Below are positions 38,597 to 48,027 of a stretch of 64,000 nt of DNA, one piece after another (the first letter of the stretch is position 1; the number at the start of each line of letters is the position of its first letter). The position numbers were made by a program, and so were the translations under genes. The DNA comes from Clostridium sp. CS001 (GTDB lineage Bacteria; Bacillota; Clostridia; Clostridiales; Clostridiaceae): NCBI RefSeq assembly GCF_020443565.1, contig NZ_JAIZZN010000013.1, positions 35,999 through 99,998 of the forward strand. The letters are read 5' to 3'. The notes beneath the pieces are model-generated. The model had not been told where the DNA came from. It did no database searches and saw only the letters and a program-made list of their open reading frames with translations.

Positions 38597-39763
38597 TTAA
38601 AAATTAACTTTTTCACCCGTAAATGTACAAGTAAATACTTTTTTCATTTCATCAACATTTATTGCTCTTGGATTTGATCCTGTACATGCATCTTTTATGG
38701 CATTTTCAGATATAAAATCTACATTTGTTTCAAAATCTTCTTTAGTTATCCCATATTCAGCTAAAGAACAAGGTATATTCATAACTTTATTTAAATTTAT
38801 TATCATATTAGTCAATGAATCTATTAACTCATCTTGCGTTGATCCAGCCAAGTTTAAGTTTTTTGCTATTTGAGCATATCTATCCCCACATGCTTTTTTA
38901 TTAAAATCTATGACATATGGAAGGAATATTGCGTTTGCACAGCCATGTGGAATATGAAATACAGCCCCTGTTTTATGTGCCATACTATGAGTGATTCCAA
39001 GCAATGCATTTGAGAATGCCATACCTGCAAGACACTGTGCAATATGCATTTCATTTCTTGCCTGCTCATCTCCTTCAAAGGACTTTAATAAGTTTTCTTT
39101 AGTCATAGTTATAGCTTGCATTGCTAAAGGATCAGAAAAACTTGATCTTAATCCTGCTACATAAGCTTCAATTGCATGAGTTAATGCATCCATACCTGTA
39201 TGGGCTACTAATGTAGGTGGCATTGTCTGAGCTATTGCAGGATCAACTATTGCTATGTCCGGTGTTAAATTAAAATCCGCCAAAGGGTATTTTATTCTTG
39301 CTTTATAATCTGTAATTACTGAAAACGCAGTAACTTCGGTTGCTGTTCCACTAGTTGATGGTATAGCTATAAACTTAGCCTTTTGTCTTAGCTCTGGAAG
39401 ACCAAAGGGTATAACTGCTTGCTCAAAGGTAAACTCAGGATATTCATAGAAAATCCACATAGCTTTTGCTGCATCTATTGGCGAACCCCCACCTATGGAT
39501 ACTATCCAGTCTGGCTCAAATTCTCTCATTATTTCTGCGCCCTTCATAACTGTTTCTACAGATGGATCTGGTTCTACTCCATCAATATGCTTAACTTCAA
39601 TACCTGCCTCTTTCAAATACGCTTCAACCTTATCTAGGAATCCAAACTTCTTCATAGAGCTTCCACCAGTAACTATTACTGCCTTCTTACCCTTTAAAGT
39701 CTTTAACATCTCTAATGAATTTTCTCCAAAATAAATATCTCTTGGCAAAGTAAATCTGTTCAT
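38597..39763 (-). CDS. Iron-containing alcohol dehydrogenase (sigma-54 controlled)
   Basis: This 388-aa group III Fe-dependent alcohol dehydrogenase is a close paralogue of the one at 19281-20453 (shared MNRFTLPRDIYFGEN start, SIGGGSPIDAAKAMWIFYEYPEF and HKTGAVFHIPHGCANAIF). It likely reduces a short-chain aldehyde. The ATG follows a GGGGGG site; the longer in-frame start lacks one. A -24/-12 promoter lies 56 bases upstream, and a sigma-54 activator gene is immediately upstream on the same strand, so it is probably induced on demand by that activator. A Rex-like site lies just upstream of the promoter. Confidence 0.92.
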   Translation of the reverse strand: MNRFTLPRDIYFGENSLEMLKTLKGKKAVIVTGGSSMKKFGFLDKVEAYLKEAGIEVKHIDGVEPDPSVETVMKGAEIMREFEPDWIVSIGGGSPIDAAKAMWIFYEYPEFTFEQAVIPFGLPELRQKAKFIAIPSTSGTATEVTAFSVITDYKARIKYPLADFNLTPDIAIVDPAIAQTMPPTLVAHTGMDALTHAIEAYVAGLRSSFSDPLAMQAITMTKENLLKSFEGDEQARNEMHIAQCLAGMAFSNALLGITHSMAHKTGAVFHIPHGCANAIFLPYVIDFNKKACGDRYAQIAKNLNLAGSTQDELIDSLTNMIINLNKVMNIPCSLAEYGITKEDFETNVDFISENAIKDACTGSNPRAINVDEMKKVFTCTFTGEKVNF

Positions 39764-39818
39764 TATATTTCCCCCCATATTTAAATATATTATTATGTAT
39801 TTGTATACTAATATATTT

Positions 39819-39835
39819 AGCAATGTTTGTGCCAA
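39819..39835 (-). promoter_or_regulatory. Sigma-54 (-24/-12) promoter of second alcohol dehydrogenase
   Basis: TTGGCACAAACATTGCT on the minus strand matches the RpoN consensus TTGGCAC-N5-TTGCT at every conserved base. Confidence 0.9.
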
Positions 39836-39857
39836 CTTTATTAATTTCTCATAGATA

Positions 39858-39875
39858 TCGTTAACAATATAACAA
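39858..39875 (-). promoter_or_regulatory. Rex-like operator upstream of second alcohol dehydrogenase
   Basis: TTGTTATATTGTTAACGA on the minus strand matches 12 of 14 conserved bases of TTGTTAA-N4-TTAACAA, ~22 bases upstream of the -24 box. Rex is encoded in this window. Confidence 0.5.
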
Positions 39876-39949
39876 TCTCAACAGAAAATTATTATTAAAT
39901 CTTTAAATACTCATTGTTTTTAGCGATTTAGTTGTAATTCAATAAATTA

Positions 39950-40003
39950 AGTGTCATAAAAACTAACAATCCTACCGATTTAATTGTTAGTTTTTATGAC
40001 ACT
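39950..40003 (-). terminator. Long hairpin after sigma-54 regulator gene
   Basis: A 21-bp perfect stem (AGTGTCATAAAAACTAACAAT and complement) lies between the regulator and the alcohol dehydrogenase. It probably ends the regulator transcript; the T-run is short. Confidence 0.7.
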
Positions 40004-40111
40004 GTTAGTTTTTTAAACACTTGCATTTCCAATTTATTTATCAATCTTTTCTCGGTTATTTCATATAGTTCTTTTGAATTCTTCATAGTTTTCATATTAA
40101 ATATATCGAAA

Positions 40112-42025
40112 CTATATCTCAACATTATACTTCTTCATCTTAATATATAGTGTATTCCTACTAACTCCTAACACCTTCGCCACCTTAGTTATATTTCTAT
40201 CAAACTTTTTAAGGGAAGCTATTATTGCCCTTTTTTCTAATTCTTCCAAAGAACATATATATTCTTCTTCGTGAGTTGATTCATCCACACCATTTGTAAT
40301 AACGTCAACTACAGCTTGCTTATTTTTAATATCAAAAGTAGTGTTCCCATCTAAATTAACTATGTTCTCCACAAAGTTTTCAATTTCTCTAATGTTTCCT
40401 GGCCAGTTATACGTTAAAATGTTACTATATATTTCATCAGATATTCTAGGAACTTTCTTTCTAAGCTTTTCTGCCTTCATACTTAAAAAGTGGTTAAATA
40501 AAAGCATTATATCCTTTTCCCTCTCTCTTAAAGAAGGTAGGCAAATTGGAATTACACTAAGTCTATAATATAAGTCTCGTCTAAAGGTTCCTTTTTCTAT
40601 CTCTTTACCAAGTTCTTTATTTGTAGCTGCTATTATTCTAACGTCTATAGGAACATTTCTGCTGCTTCCTATTCTAGTGACGCTTCCCTCTTGTAAAACT
40701 CTAAGCAAATCCACTTGCATATCAAGTGGCATTTCACCGATTTCATCCAAGAACAAAGTTCCTCCATTTGCCAGTTCAAATTTTCCTGGCATTCCTCCTC
40801 TTTTAGCTCCAGTAAACGCACCATCCTCATACCCAAATAATTCACTTTCAATTAAATTTTTAGGAATAGCTCCACAATTTATTGCCACAAAGCTACTATC
40901 TCTTCTATCACTTGCATTATGAATTGCTTGTGCTAGTACTTCCTTGCCTGTCCCACTTTCACCTTCAATTAATATAGTTGAAGGGCTAGATGCAATCCTC
41001 CTGGCATTACTTATTATTCTCTTTATTGAAGTACTTTCTCCTATAATATCATCAAATACATATCTTGCTCTTCCACCTGCATACTTATTAACTAAATTTA
41101 AAACCTTTTGAATCTCTTTTATTGTTAACACCACGCCTATAAAATTACTATTTTCCCCCTTAATAGCATAAGCGCTTAGGGTATACCTTTCTCGTACCCC
41201 ATGTCTTGTTAAAACTATTTCTTCGTCATGATAATCTTTTTGATCTTTAACTTGAGTAAAAACATCTTTCCAATTACCTAATATCTTCTCTATAGAATCA
41301 TTCATTATATCTTCCTTAACTATTTTTAACATAACACATGAAGCCATATTGATATTTTTAACTACTCCATTAATATCTACAGCAATAATACCATAATCCA
41401 TGGAATCCATAACTGCATTCATATACAAATATGCTTTAACCAGCTCATTTTGAATTTTTTCACTATTCATCTGACTTTCTATAGACTCTACAGCAGCCAC
41501 AACAAGCCCTAAAGTATGGGGATGTACTAACTTACTATTACCAGTTAAATTTAGTGTTCCAATTATATTCGCATTTTCATCATGAATAATAGCTGCTGAG
41601 CAGGTCCACTTATGGTATGCCGTAACAAAGTGCTCTGTAGCAGAAATTTGAATAGGCACATCCTCACTTATAGCTATACCCATAGCATTGGTGCCTATAC
41701 TTTTCTCGTCCATATACGCGCCAATTACCATATCCATATCTTTTGCAGCGTCTAATATATCTTTATCACCAATAATATTAAGAATACACCCTTCTTTATC
41801 CGTTAATATAATAAAGAATCCTGACCCTATTAGGAAGTCATAAATAATTTTCATAAAAGGTTCTGCTGTTCTAATTAATTCCTCATTATTTTTTATATTA
41901 TCAGCTACTTCCTGACCTTTTAAAATCTTTTTTGATACCACTTGTTCTCTTTGAATACCATATTTGCGAGAACGCTCATGGGATTTTTTAATAATTTCTT
42001 CTCTGTTCTCTTTGTTGTATATCAT
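40112..42025 (-). CDS. Sigma-54-dependent enhancer-binding regulator, AcoR-like
   Basis: This 637-aa activator has an N-terminal GAF-like sensor (about 55-190), a PAS segment (about 205-320), an AAA+ domain with Walker A GESGTGKEVLAQAIH, the sigma-54 contact loop GAFTGAKRGGMPGKFE and Walker B GGTLFLDEIGEM, and a C-terminal Fis-type helix-turn-helix ending ITKVAKVLGVSRNTLYIKMKKYNVEI. It binds upstream sites and drives open-complex formation at -24/-12 promoters. The adjacent alcohol dehydrogenase has such a promoter and is its likely target. The ligand (perhaps an alcohol or aldehyde) is unknown. ATG with AGGAG upstream. Confidence 0.93.
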   Translation of the reverse strand: MIYNKENREEIIKKSHERSRKYGIQREQVVSKKILKGQEVADNIKNNEELIRTAEPFMKIIYDFLIGSGFFIILTDKEGCILNIIGDKDILDAAKDMDMVIGAYMDEKSIGTNAMGIAISEDVPIQISATEHFVTAYHKWTCSAAIIHDENANIIGTLNLTGNSKLVHPHTLGLVVAAVESIESQMNSEKIQNELVKAYLYMNAVMDSMDYGIIAVDINGVVKNINMASCVMLKIVKEDIMNDSIEKILGNWKDVFTQVKDQKDYHDEEIVLTRHGVRERYTLSAYAIKGENSNFIGVVLTIKEIQKVLNLVNKYAGGRARYVFDDIIGESTSIKRIISNARRIASSPSTILIEGESGTGKEVLAQAIHNASDRRDSSFVAINCGAIPKNLIESELFGYEDGAFTGAKRGGMPGKFELANGGTLFLDEIGEMPLDMQVDLLRVLQEGSVTRIGSSRNVPIDVRIIAATNKELGKEIEKGTFRRDLYYRLSVIPICLPSLREREKDIMLLFNHFLSMKAEKLRKKVPRISDEIYSNILTYNWPGNIREIENFVENIVNLDGNTTFDIKNKQAVVDVITNGVDESTHEEEYICSLEELEKRAIIASLKKFDRNITKVAKVLGVSRNTLYIKMKKYNVEI

Positions 42026-42056
42026 TGTCTTCAGCTCCTAATTTATATAAAAATAA

Positions 42057-42088
42057 GGGCATATAACTCTCTATAAGTTATAATGCCC
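42057..42088 (-). terminator. Terminator of butyryl-CoA operon
   Basis: Stem GGGCAT-T-ATAACT/AGTTAT-A-TGCCC followed by TTATTTTT on the minus strand, ~60 bases past hbd and just before the sigma-54 regulator start. Confidence 0.85.
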
Positions 42089-42146
42089 TGCAACCTTATT
42101 ATTCAACACTTCACACTATAATTCCAGTGAAACATAATACCGTTCT

Positions 42147-42989
42147 TTAGTAGATATGGAATCCCTTTTTAGTTTTTCTTCCTAAGAATCCACCTCTAAC
42201 ATACTTTCTTAAAAGACTATGAGCCCTATATTTTGTATCTCCAGTTTCTTTATATAAAACATCCATGATAGCAAGACATACATCAAGGCCTATAAGATCA
42301 CCTAGTGCTAATGGTCCCATTGGGTGATTAGCGCCTAGCATCATTGCTTTATCGATGTCTTCTGCTGATGCTATGCCTTCTGCAAGTATTCCTACTGCTT
42401 CATTGATCATAGGTACAAGTATTCTATTTACTACAAAGCCTGGTGCCTCTGCAACTTCTATAGGATCTTTACCAATAGATACAGATGCTTCTTTTACTAA
42501 ATTAAAAGTTTCATCTGATGTAGCCATTCCACGAATAAGCTCTACAAGTTTCATTACTGGTGCTGGATTAAAGAAGTGCATTCCTATAACCTTATCAGGT
42601 CTATTTGTAGCTGCTCCAACTTCTGTTATTGAAAGTGATGATGTATTTGATGATAAAATAGTTTCCGGTTTGCAAATTACATCAAGCTCTGCAAAAATTT
42701 GTTTTTTAATCTCCATATTTTCTACAGCTGCTTCTACTACTAAATCACAATCTTCTGCTAAGTTCATATCGATAGTCCCTGTAACTCTTGATAGTATATC
42801 TTCCATTTGTTCTTCTGACATTTTTTCTTTTTTAACTAATCTTTCAAGATTGCTCTTGATTCCAGCAAGGCCTTTGTCTACAAACTCATCTTTAATGTCT
42901 CTTAATATTACCTCATATCCCTTAGCTGCAAATGCTTGAGCAATACCAGCTCCCATTGTTCCAGCTCCAAGTACAAAAATCTTTTCCAT
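42147..42989 (-). CDS. hbd: 3-Hydroxybutyryl-CoA dehydrogenase
   Basis: This 280-aa enzyme reduces acetoacetyl-CoA to (S)-3-hydroxybutyryl-CoA with NADH. It has the Rossmann motif [20 protein letters not shown], the catalytic His region [15 protein letters not shown], and the C-terminal [17 protein letters not shown]. Last gene of the crt operon. A hairpin with a T-run lies between etfA and hbd, so hbd may be expressed below the upstream genes. ATG with AAGGAG upstream. Confidence 0.97.
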   Translation of the reverse strand: MEKIFVLGAGTMGAGIAQAFAAKGYEVILRDIKDEFVDKGLAGIKSNLERLVKKEKMSEEQMEDILSRVTGTIDMNLAEDCDLVVEAAVENMEIKKQIFAELDVICKPETILSSNTSSLSITEVGAATNRPDKVIGMHFFNPAPVMKLVELIRGMATSDETFNLVKEASVSIGKDPIEVAEAPGFVVNRILVPMINEAVGILAEGIASAEDIDKAMMLGANHPMGPLALGDLIGLDVCLAIMDVLYKETGDTKYRAHSLLRKYVRGGFLGRKTKKGFHIY

Positions 42990-43047
42990 AATAACACACT
43001 CCTTAAATTTTAGTTTGCTAGAAATTAAACTCAGTAAATATTTTTAA

Positions 43048-43086
43048 AACTTACTCTAATACTAAATATTAGCATTAGAGTAAGTT
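43048..43086 (-). terminator. Internal terminator/attenuator between etfA and hbd
   Basis: Stem AACTTACTCTAAT/ATTAGAGTAAGTT followed on the minus strand by TTAAAAATATTT, within the operon, ~60 bases before hbd. Confidence 0.65.
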
Positions 43087-43109
43087 CATTTCAACTTAAA
43101 ATTAAATTA

Positions 43110-44114
43110 TTAGTTTCTTAACGCGTTAATTTGAGCTATCATTTCTGGAATAACTTTTGAGAAGTCTCCAGCTATTGCTAAATCAGCAGCTTGCATAATA
43201 GGTGCACCTGCATCTTTGTTTATAGCTATTATATAGTCAGACTCTTGCATACCAGCTAAATGCTGAATTGCTCCTGAAATACCACATGCTATATATACAT
43301 TCGGTCTAACAGTTTTTCCTGTTTGACCTACTTGAAGTGATTTATCTACCCAACCATTTTCAACTGCAGCTCTTGACCCTCCAACAACTCCACCAAGGGT
43401 AGTTGCAAGTTCCTCTAGTAATGCAAAGTTTTCTTTAGCTCCAACTCCACGACCACCAGATACAATTATGTTAGCCTCTGCTATATCTGCTAAAACCTGT
43501 GCAACTTTTACAACTTCTATTGTATTAGTTCTGATATCAGCTGCTGTTAGGTTTACAGTAACTTTTTCAATTTCACAACTTCTTTTTGCATCTCTAGCTA
43601 ATTTTTCAAAAACTCCTGGTCTCACAGTAGCCATTTGTGGTCTATGATCTCCACAAACTATTGTAGCCATTATATTTCCTCCAAATGCCGGTCTTGTCAT
43701 AAGTAAGTTGTTGTTTTCTGGATCTACATCTAATGAAGTACAATCAGCAACTAGTCCTGTTGCAAGTCTTGCTGACACTCTTGGTCCTAAATCTCTTCCT
43801 AGGTAAGTTGCTCCTATGAATATTACTTCAGGTTTTCTTTCGCTTGCTAATTCACATATAACTTTTGTATATGCATCAGTTGTAAAGTGATTTAATAATG
43901 GATGCTCAGCAACTATTACTTTATCTGCGCCATACGCTGCTAGTTCACCAGCCATACTATCTGTTTTATCTCCAAGAAGCACTGCAGTTAATTCTACTCC
44001 TAATTTGTCTGCAAGTCTTCTTCCCTCACCTAGAAGTTGTAATGCTATTTTTTGAAGTTCTCCGTCTCTTTGCTCAGCAAAGACCCATACTCCTTTGTAA
44101 TCTGCTAAATTCAT
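43110..44114 (-). CDS. etfA: Electron transfer flavoprotein subunit alpha
   Basis: This 334-aa subunit carries the C-terminal FAD domain signature IVSGGRGVGAKENFALLEELATTLGG..., VGQTGKTVRPNVYIACGISGAIQHLAGM and IAINKDAGAPIMQAAD. With EtfB and Bcd it forms the complex that bifurcates electrons from NADH to crotonyl-CoA and ferredoxin. ATG with GGGAGGG upstream, 19 bases after etfB. Confidence 0.97.
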   Translation of the reverse strand: MNLADYKGVWVFAEQRDGELQKIALQLLGEGRRLADKLGVELTAVLLGDKTDSMAGELAAYGADKVIVAEHPLLNHFTTDAYTKVICELASERKPEVIFIGATYLGRDLGPRVSARLATGLVADCTSLDVDPENNNLLMTRPAFGGNIMATIVCGDHRPQMATVRPGVFEKLARDAKRSCEIEKVTVNLTAADIRTNTIEVVKVAQVLADIAEANIIVSGGRGVGAKENFALLEELATTLGGVVGGSRAAVENGWVDKSLQVGQTGKTVRPNVYIACGISGAIQHLAGMQESDYIIAINKDAGAPIMQAADLAIAGDFSKVIPEMIAQINALRN

Positions 44115-44133
44115 TGTTTAATCCCTCCCAATC

Positions 44134-44916
44134 TTAAATAAAGTGGTTTTCTTTTAATTTTGAAACTACAAACTCAGCAGCTTCTTTAGGTGGTAATTGT
44201 ACTAATTCTCCACGTCCTTTTGGTTCTTTAGTCATAGACTTTTTAACCTTTGTTGGAGAACCTTTTAATCCAAGAAGCTCTTTATCGGCTCCAATATACT
44301 CTGCATTCCACATTTTAACTTCTTTATTTTCATACATTTCAAAAATATTCTTTATATTCATACATCTTGGCTCATTTAACTCTTTTATAGCTGTTAAAAG
44401 AACAGGTGTTTTAACTTCTATATCTTCATATCCATCTTCCCAAGCTCTTCTAACTTTTAATCCACCATTAATTACATCAACATTTTCAACGTATGTTATT
44501 TGTGGAAGATCTAAAAGTTCTGCTATTTCAGGTCCAACTTGTGCAGTATCTCCGTCTATAGCTTGTCTTCCTGCAAAAATTACATCGTAGTCTAATTTCT
44601 TTATAGTAGCTACCAGTGTATGAGATGTAGCTAATGTATCCGATCCTGCAAAGGCTCTGTCAGATACTAATATCGCTTCATCAGCTCCCATAGCTAGTGC
44701 TTCTCTCAAAGCTTTTTCCGCTTGTGGAGGTCCCATGGTTATTACTGTTACATGAGCACCATGTTTATCTTTGAGGCTTAAAGCTTCTTCCAAAGCATTT
44801 TTGTCATCTGGATTTATAATTGATGGAACGCCTTCTCTTATAAGTGTTCCTGTTACTTGATCTATTTTAACTTCATTTGTATCTGGAACTTGTTTTATAC
44901 ATACAACTATATTCAC
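44134..44916 (-). CDS. etfB: Electron transfer flavoprotein subunit beta
   Basis: This 260-aa partner of EtfA has N-terminal MNIVVCIKQVPDTNEVKID, the nucleotide-binding VITMGPPQAEKALREALAMGADEAILVSD and the FAGRQAIDGDTAQVGPEIAE signature. It binds the second flavin of the bifurcating Bcd-Etf complex. GTG start with AGGAGGAG upstream, 13 bases after bcd. Confidence 0.97.
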   Translation of the reverse strand: MNIVVCIKQVPDTNEVKIDQVTGTLIREGVPSIINPDDKNALEEALSLKDKHGAHVTVITMGPPQAEKALREALAMGADEAILVSDRAFAGSDTLATSHTLVATIKKLDYDVIFAGRQAIDGDTAQVGPEIAELLDLPQITYVENVDVINGGLKVRRAWEDGYEDIEVKTPVLLTAIKELNEPRCMNIKNIFEMYENKEVKMWNAEYIGADKELLGLKGSPTKVKKSMTKEPKGRGELVQLPPKEAAEFVVSKLKENHFI

Positions 44917-44929
44917 TCTTAATCTCCTC

Positions 44930-46069
44930 CTACTTTAATAAGTTTGCTGCAATAACCATCTTTTGAACTTCTGAAGTTCCTTCATAAATCTCAGTTATTT
45001 TAGCATCTCTCATCATTCTTTCTACTGGGTATTCTTTCGTATATCCGTATCCTCCGAAGATTTGAACAGCTTTAGTTGTAACTTCCATAGCTGTTTCTGA
45101 CGCATATAGTTTTGCTCTAGCAGCTTCTACACTGTATGGAAGACCATTGTCTTTGTTCCATGCAGCTTTATAAACTAAAAGTTTAGCAGCTTCTACTTTA
45201 ACATCAAGTTCTGCCATCATCCATTGTAAACCTTGGAATGCTGAAAGTGGTTTCCCAAATTGTTTTCTTTCTTTCATATATTTAGTAGCTTCTTCTAAAG
45301 CTCCTTCCGCAATTCCTAGAGCTTGAGCAGCTATACCAATTCTTCCTCCGTCAAGAGTTTTCATTGCTACACTAAAGCCTTTACCTAATTTCCCAAGTAA
45401 ATTTTCTTTTGGAACTACGCAGTTTTCAAATACAAGTTCTGTAGTTGAAGATGCTCTTATTCCTAATTTATCTTCATGCTTACCAATTGAGAATCCTTTG
45501 AATTCTTTTTCAACTATAAAAGCAGTAATTCCTCTTGTTCCTTGGCTCTTATCAGTCATAGCAAATACCACAAATATATCTGCAACTCCACCATTTGTTA
45601 TGAAGATTTTTGAACCATTTAATATATAGTTATCTCCATCTAAAACGGCTGTAGTTTGTTGTCCTGCAGCATCTGTTCCTGCGTTAGGTTCAGTTAATCC
45701 GAAAGCACCTAGTTTTTCACCCTTTGCAAGTGGAACTAAATATTTTTTCTTTTGCTCTACTGTACCAAACATATCTATTGGAGAAGCACATAATGAAGTA
45801 TGAGCTGAAACTATAACTCCTGTACTTCCACATACCTTTGATAATTCTTCTACACAAATAGCGTAAGATAAGTTATCTCCACCTGCTCCACCAAATTCAG
45901 TTGAAACTGGAATACCAAGCATATGGTATCTAGCCATTTTTTCTACAGTTTCTGTAGGGAATCTTTCTGTTTGATCTATATCAGCAGCTAATGGTTTAAC
46001 TTCATTCTCTGCAAATTCCCTTACCATCTCTCTTACAAATTCTTGTTCTTTTGTCAATGCAAAATTCAT
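44930..46069 (-). CDS. bcd: Butyryl-CoA dehydrogenase
   Basis: This 379-aa acyl-CoA dehydrogenase reduces crotonyl-CoA to butyryl-CoA. Landmarks are GAFGLTEPNAGTDA, ILNGSKIFITNGGVADIFVVFA, LGIRASSTTELVFENC, and the catalytic Glu in ITEIYEGTSEVQKMVIA. It works with EtfAB, coupling this exergonic reduction to ferredoxin reduction. ATG with AGGAGG upstream, 21 bases after crt. Confidence 0.97.
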   Translation of the reverse strand: MNFALTKEQEFVREMVREFAENEVKPLAADIDQTERFPTETVEKMARYHMLGIPVSTEFGGAGGDNLSYAICVEELSKVCGSTGVIVSAHTSLCASPIDMFGTVEQKKKYLVPLAKGEKLGAFGLTEPNAGTDAAGQQTTAVLDGDNYILNGSKIFITNGGVADIFVVFAMTDKSQGTRGITAFIVEKEFKGFSIGKHEDKLGIRASSTTELVFENCVVPKENLLGKLGKGFSVAMKTLDGGRIGIAAQALGIAEGALEEATKYMKERKQFGKPLSAFQGLQWMMAELDVKVEAAKLLVYKAAWNKDNGLPYSVEAARAKLYASETAMEVTTKAVQIFGGYGYTKEYPVERMMRDAKITEIYEGTSEVQKMVIAANLLK

Positions 46070-46090
46070 TACCTATTCCTCCTTGTTATC

Positions 46091-46870
46091 CTACTTGTTT
46101 TCAAAACATTTTTCTGTTTTTTCAAGAAATGATTTCATTCCACTCTTTTGATCAATGGTTGAAAAACATTCTCCAAAAATTTCAGCTTCATACATTAAAG
46201 CTGTATCTATATCCATCTGCATCCCTCTGTTAATTGCTGTTTTTGACAACTTAACAGCAATAGGTGCATTACTTGCAATCTTCTTAGCTAATAACTTTAC
46301 TTCTTCAATTAATTGTTCAGGCTCTACCACCTTGTTAACTAGTCCAATTCTTAAGGCTTCCTCTGCATTAATAATATCACCAGTATATATTAATTGTTTA
46401 GCCATACCCATGCCCACAAGTCTAGCTAATCTTTGAGTACCTCCAAAACCAGGTGTTATTCCAAGACCTACTTCTGGTTGTCCAAACTTTGCTTTTGATG
46501 AGGCTATTCTAATATCACAAGCCATAGAAAGCTCACATCCTCCACCTAATGCAAACCCATTCACTGCCGCTATTACAGGTTTTTCTAAGGTTTCAATTTT
46601 CCTAAAGACTTTATTTCCTAAATTTCCAAATCTTCTGCCACCCATTACATCAAGGTCTTTCATTTCAGTGATATCTGCCCCTGCCACGAAAGCTTTTCCA
46701 TCACCTGTTAAAATCACTGCATAGATCGAATCGTCATTAGCAATGTCATCAATTACAAGTTCCAACTCTTTTAATGTTTCTGTATTTAGTGCATTTAGAG
46801 CTTTAGGTCTACTAATTGTAATCACTGCAACTCTTTCTTCTTTTTGAAGAAGAATATTTTTGTATTCCAC
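46091..46870 (-). CDS. crt: 3-Hydroxybutyryl-CoA dehydratase (crotonase)
   Basis: This 259-aa enoyl-CoA hydratase-fold enzyme dehydrates 3-hydroxybutyryl-CoA to crotonyl-CoA. It has the oxyanion-hole segments AFVAGADITEM and NGFALGGGCELSMACDIRIAS, and the catalytic Glu residues in GCELS and QPEVGLGITPGFGGTQRL. The GTG giving MEYKNILLQKEE is preferred: AGGAG is nine bases upstream, whereas the TTG three codons earlier overlaps that site. First gene of crt-bcd-etfB-etfA-hbd, with a Rex operator 38 bases upstream. Confidence 0.97.
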   Translation of the reverse strand: MEYKNILLQKEERVAVITISRPKALNALNTETLKELELVIDDIANDDSIYAVILTGDGKAFVAGADITEMKDLDVMGGRRFGNLGNKVFRKIETLEKPVIAAVNGFALGGGCELSMACDIRIASSKAKFGQPEVGLGITPGFGGTQRLARLVGMGMAKQLIYTGDIINAEEALRIGLVNKVVEPEQLIEEVKLLAKKIASNAPIAVKLSKTAINRGMQMDIDTALMYEAEIFGECFSTIDQKSGMKSFLEKTEKCFENK

Positions 46871-46908
46871 AACAATCAACTCCTATGAATTAATCCGTTC
46901 TTTAACAT

Positions 46909-46926
46909 TTGTTAATAATATAACAA
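46909..46926 (-). promoter_or_regulatory. Rex operator of the crt-bcd-etf-hbd operon
   Basis: TTGTTAATAATATAACAA (plus strand) matches 13 of 14 conserved bases of TTGTTAA-N4-TTAACAA. Rex should repress the operon when NADH is low; rex is the next gene upstream. Confidence 0.85.
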
Positions 46927-46999
46927 ATGCGACCAAAAATAATTAAAGCCCTTCGCTTCAATTATAGTATACCTTACTATTAAATTTATTTCAACCAAA

Positions 47000-47028
47000 A
47001 TTACCTTTTTCTTAATAGAAAAAGGTAA
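47000..47028 (-). terminator. Terminator of rex
   Basis: Stem ATTACCTTTTT/AAAAAGGTAAT followed by TTTTGGTT on the minus strand, separating rex from the crt operon. Confidence 0.8.
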
Positions 47029-47063
47029 TCCAATTTGGGAACATTTTTTTGTGTTTGTGGATT

Positions 47064-47702
47064 CTATGGATAGGTTCTGTCATTCATTAAGCAACTTAGG
47101 GTTAGTAAGCTTTCACTTAAATGGACGTTTTCTACAATTATTTCATTAGGAACATTTAAATCCACAGGTGCAAAGTTCCATATGCCTTTAACCCCATTTG
47201 CTATCATAATGTCACTAACTGCTTGAGCGCTGTTTTTTGAAACGCAAATTACTCCAATTTCTATTTGTGTAGATTTAAGAAAATCTGCTAATTTATCTAT
47301 GTCTATTACCTCTACATCTCTAATTTTTAGTCCTATAAGCTTTGGATTAACATCAAAAATGCCCACCAAATTAAATGATAACTTTTCAAAACGAGTATAG
47401 TTGGCAATTGCTTGCCCAATGTTACCTGCGCCTATAATTATCATATTGTACTCTTTTGATAATCCCAGTATACCGTTAATTTCATTTAGCAATTCTTTAA
47501 CATTGTATCCGTACCCTTGCTGCCCAAAGTCTCCAAAACAATTTAAGTCTTGTCTTATTTGGGATGCTGTAAACCCAATTTTCTCGCCTAACTCTTTTGA
47601 TGATATTCTATCTACATCATTCCTTAAAAGTTCTCTTAGGTATCTATGGTATTTCGGTAATCTTCTAATAACAGCCATTGATATATTCTTTTTTCTTTCC
47701 AC
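47064..47702 (-). CDS. rex: Redox-sensing transcriptional repressor Rex
   Basis: This 212-aa repressor has an N-terminal winged helix (AVIRRLPKYHRYLRELLRNDVDRISSKELGEKIGFTASQIRQDL) and a Rossmann NAD(H)-binding domain (IIGAGNIGQAIANYTRFE). It binds DNA when NADH/NAD+ is low and leaves when NADH is high, releasing fermentation genes. GTG start with AGGAGAG upstream. It lies directly upstream of the butyryl-CoA operon it probably controls but has its own terminator. Confidence 0.96.
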   Translation of the reverse strand: MERKKNISMAVIRRLPKYHRYLRELLRNDVDRISSKELGEKIGFTASQIRQDLNCFGDFGQQGYGYNVKELLNEINGILGLSKEYNMIIIGAGNIGQAIANYTRFEKLSFNLVGIFDVNPKLIGLKIRDVEVIDIDKLADFLKSTQIEIGVICVSKNSAQAVSDIMIANGVKGIWNFAPVDLNVPNEIIVENVHLSESLLTLSCLMNDRTYP

Positions 47703-48027
47703 TATTTACACTCTCCTACGAACATCATAAATTCTTATTATTTATTTTACCACAATATTAGGATTTAACACTACTTTTCACAATAAATATAATTGTTACG
47801 CTCACTTATCCTCTTTTTATCGTCTTTTACCACACTTTTTTAAAAAAAATGCTATATATTTGTTTTTTACTACAAAAGTCTAAATAAAAATAGTACAATA
47901 ATATAGGTATGAGCTATAATTAATGCTCGTGGTTAATATTAATAATTATTTAAATTGCAGCTTTTAGTATTTCAATTAACAATATATTTTATAATACTTA
48001 AGTTAAACTGCAGGAAAGGTGAAAATA

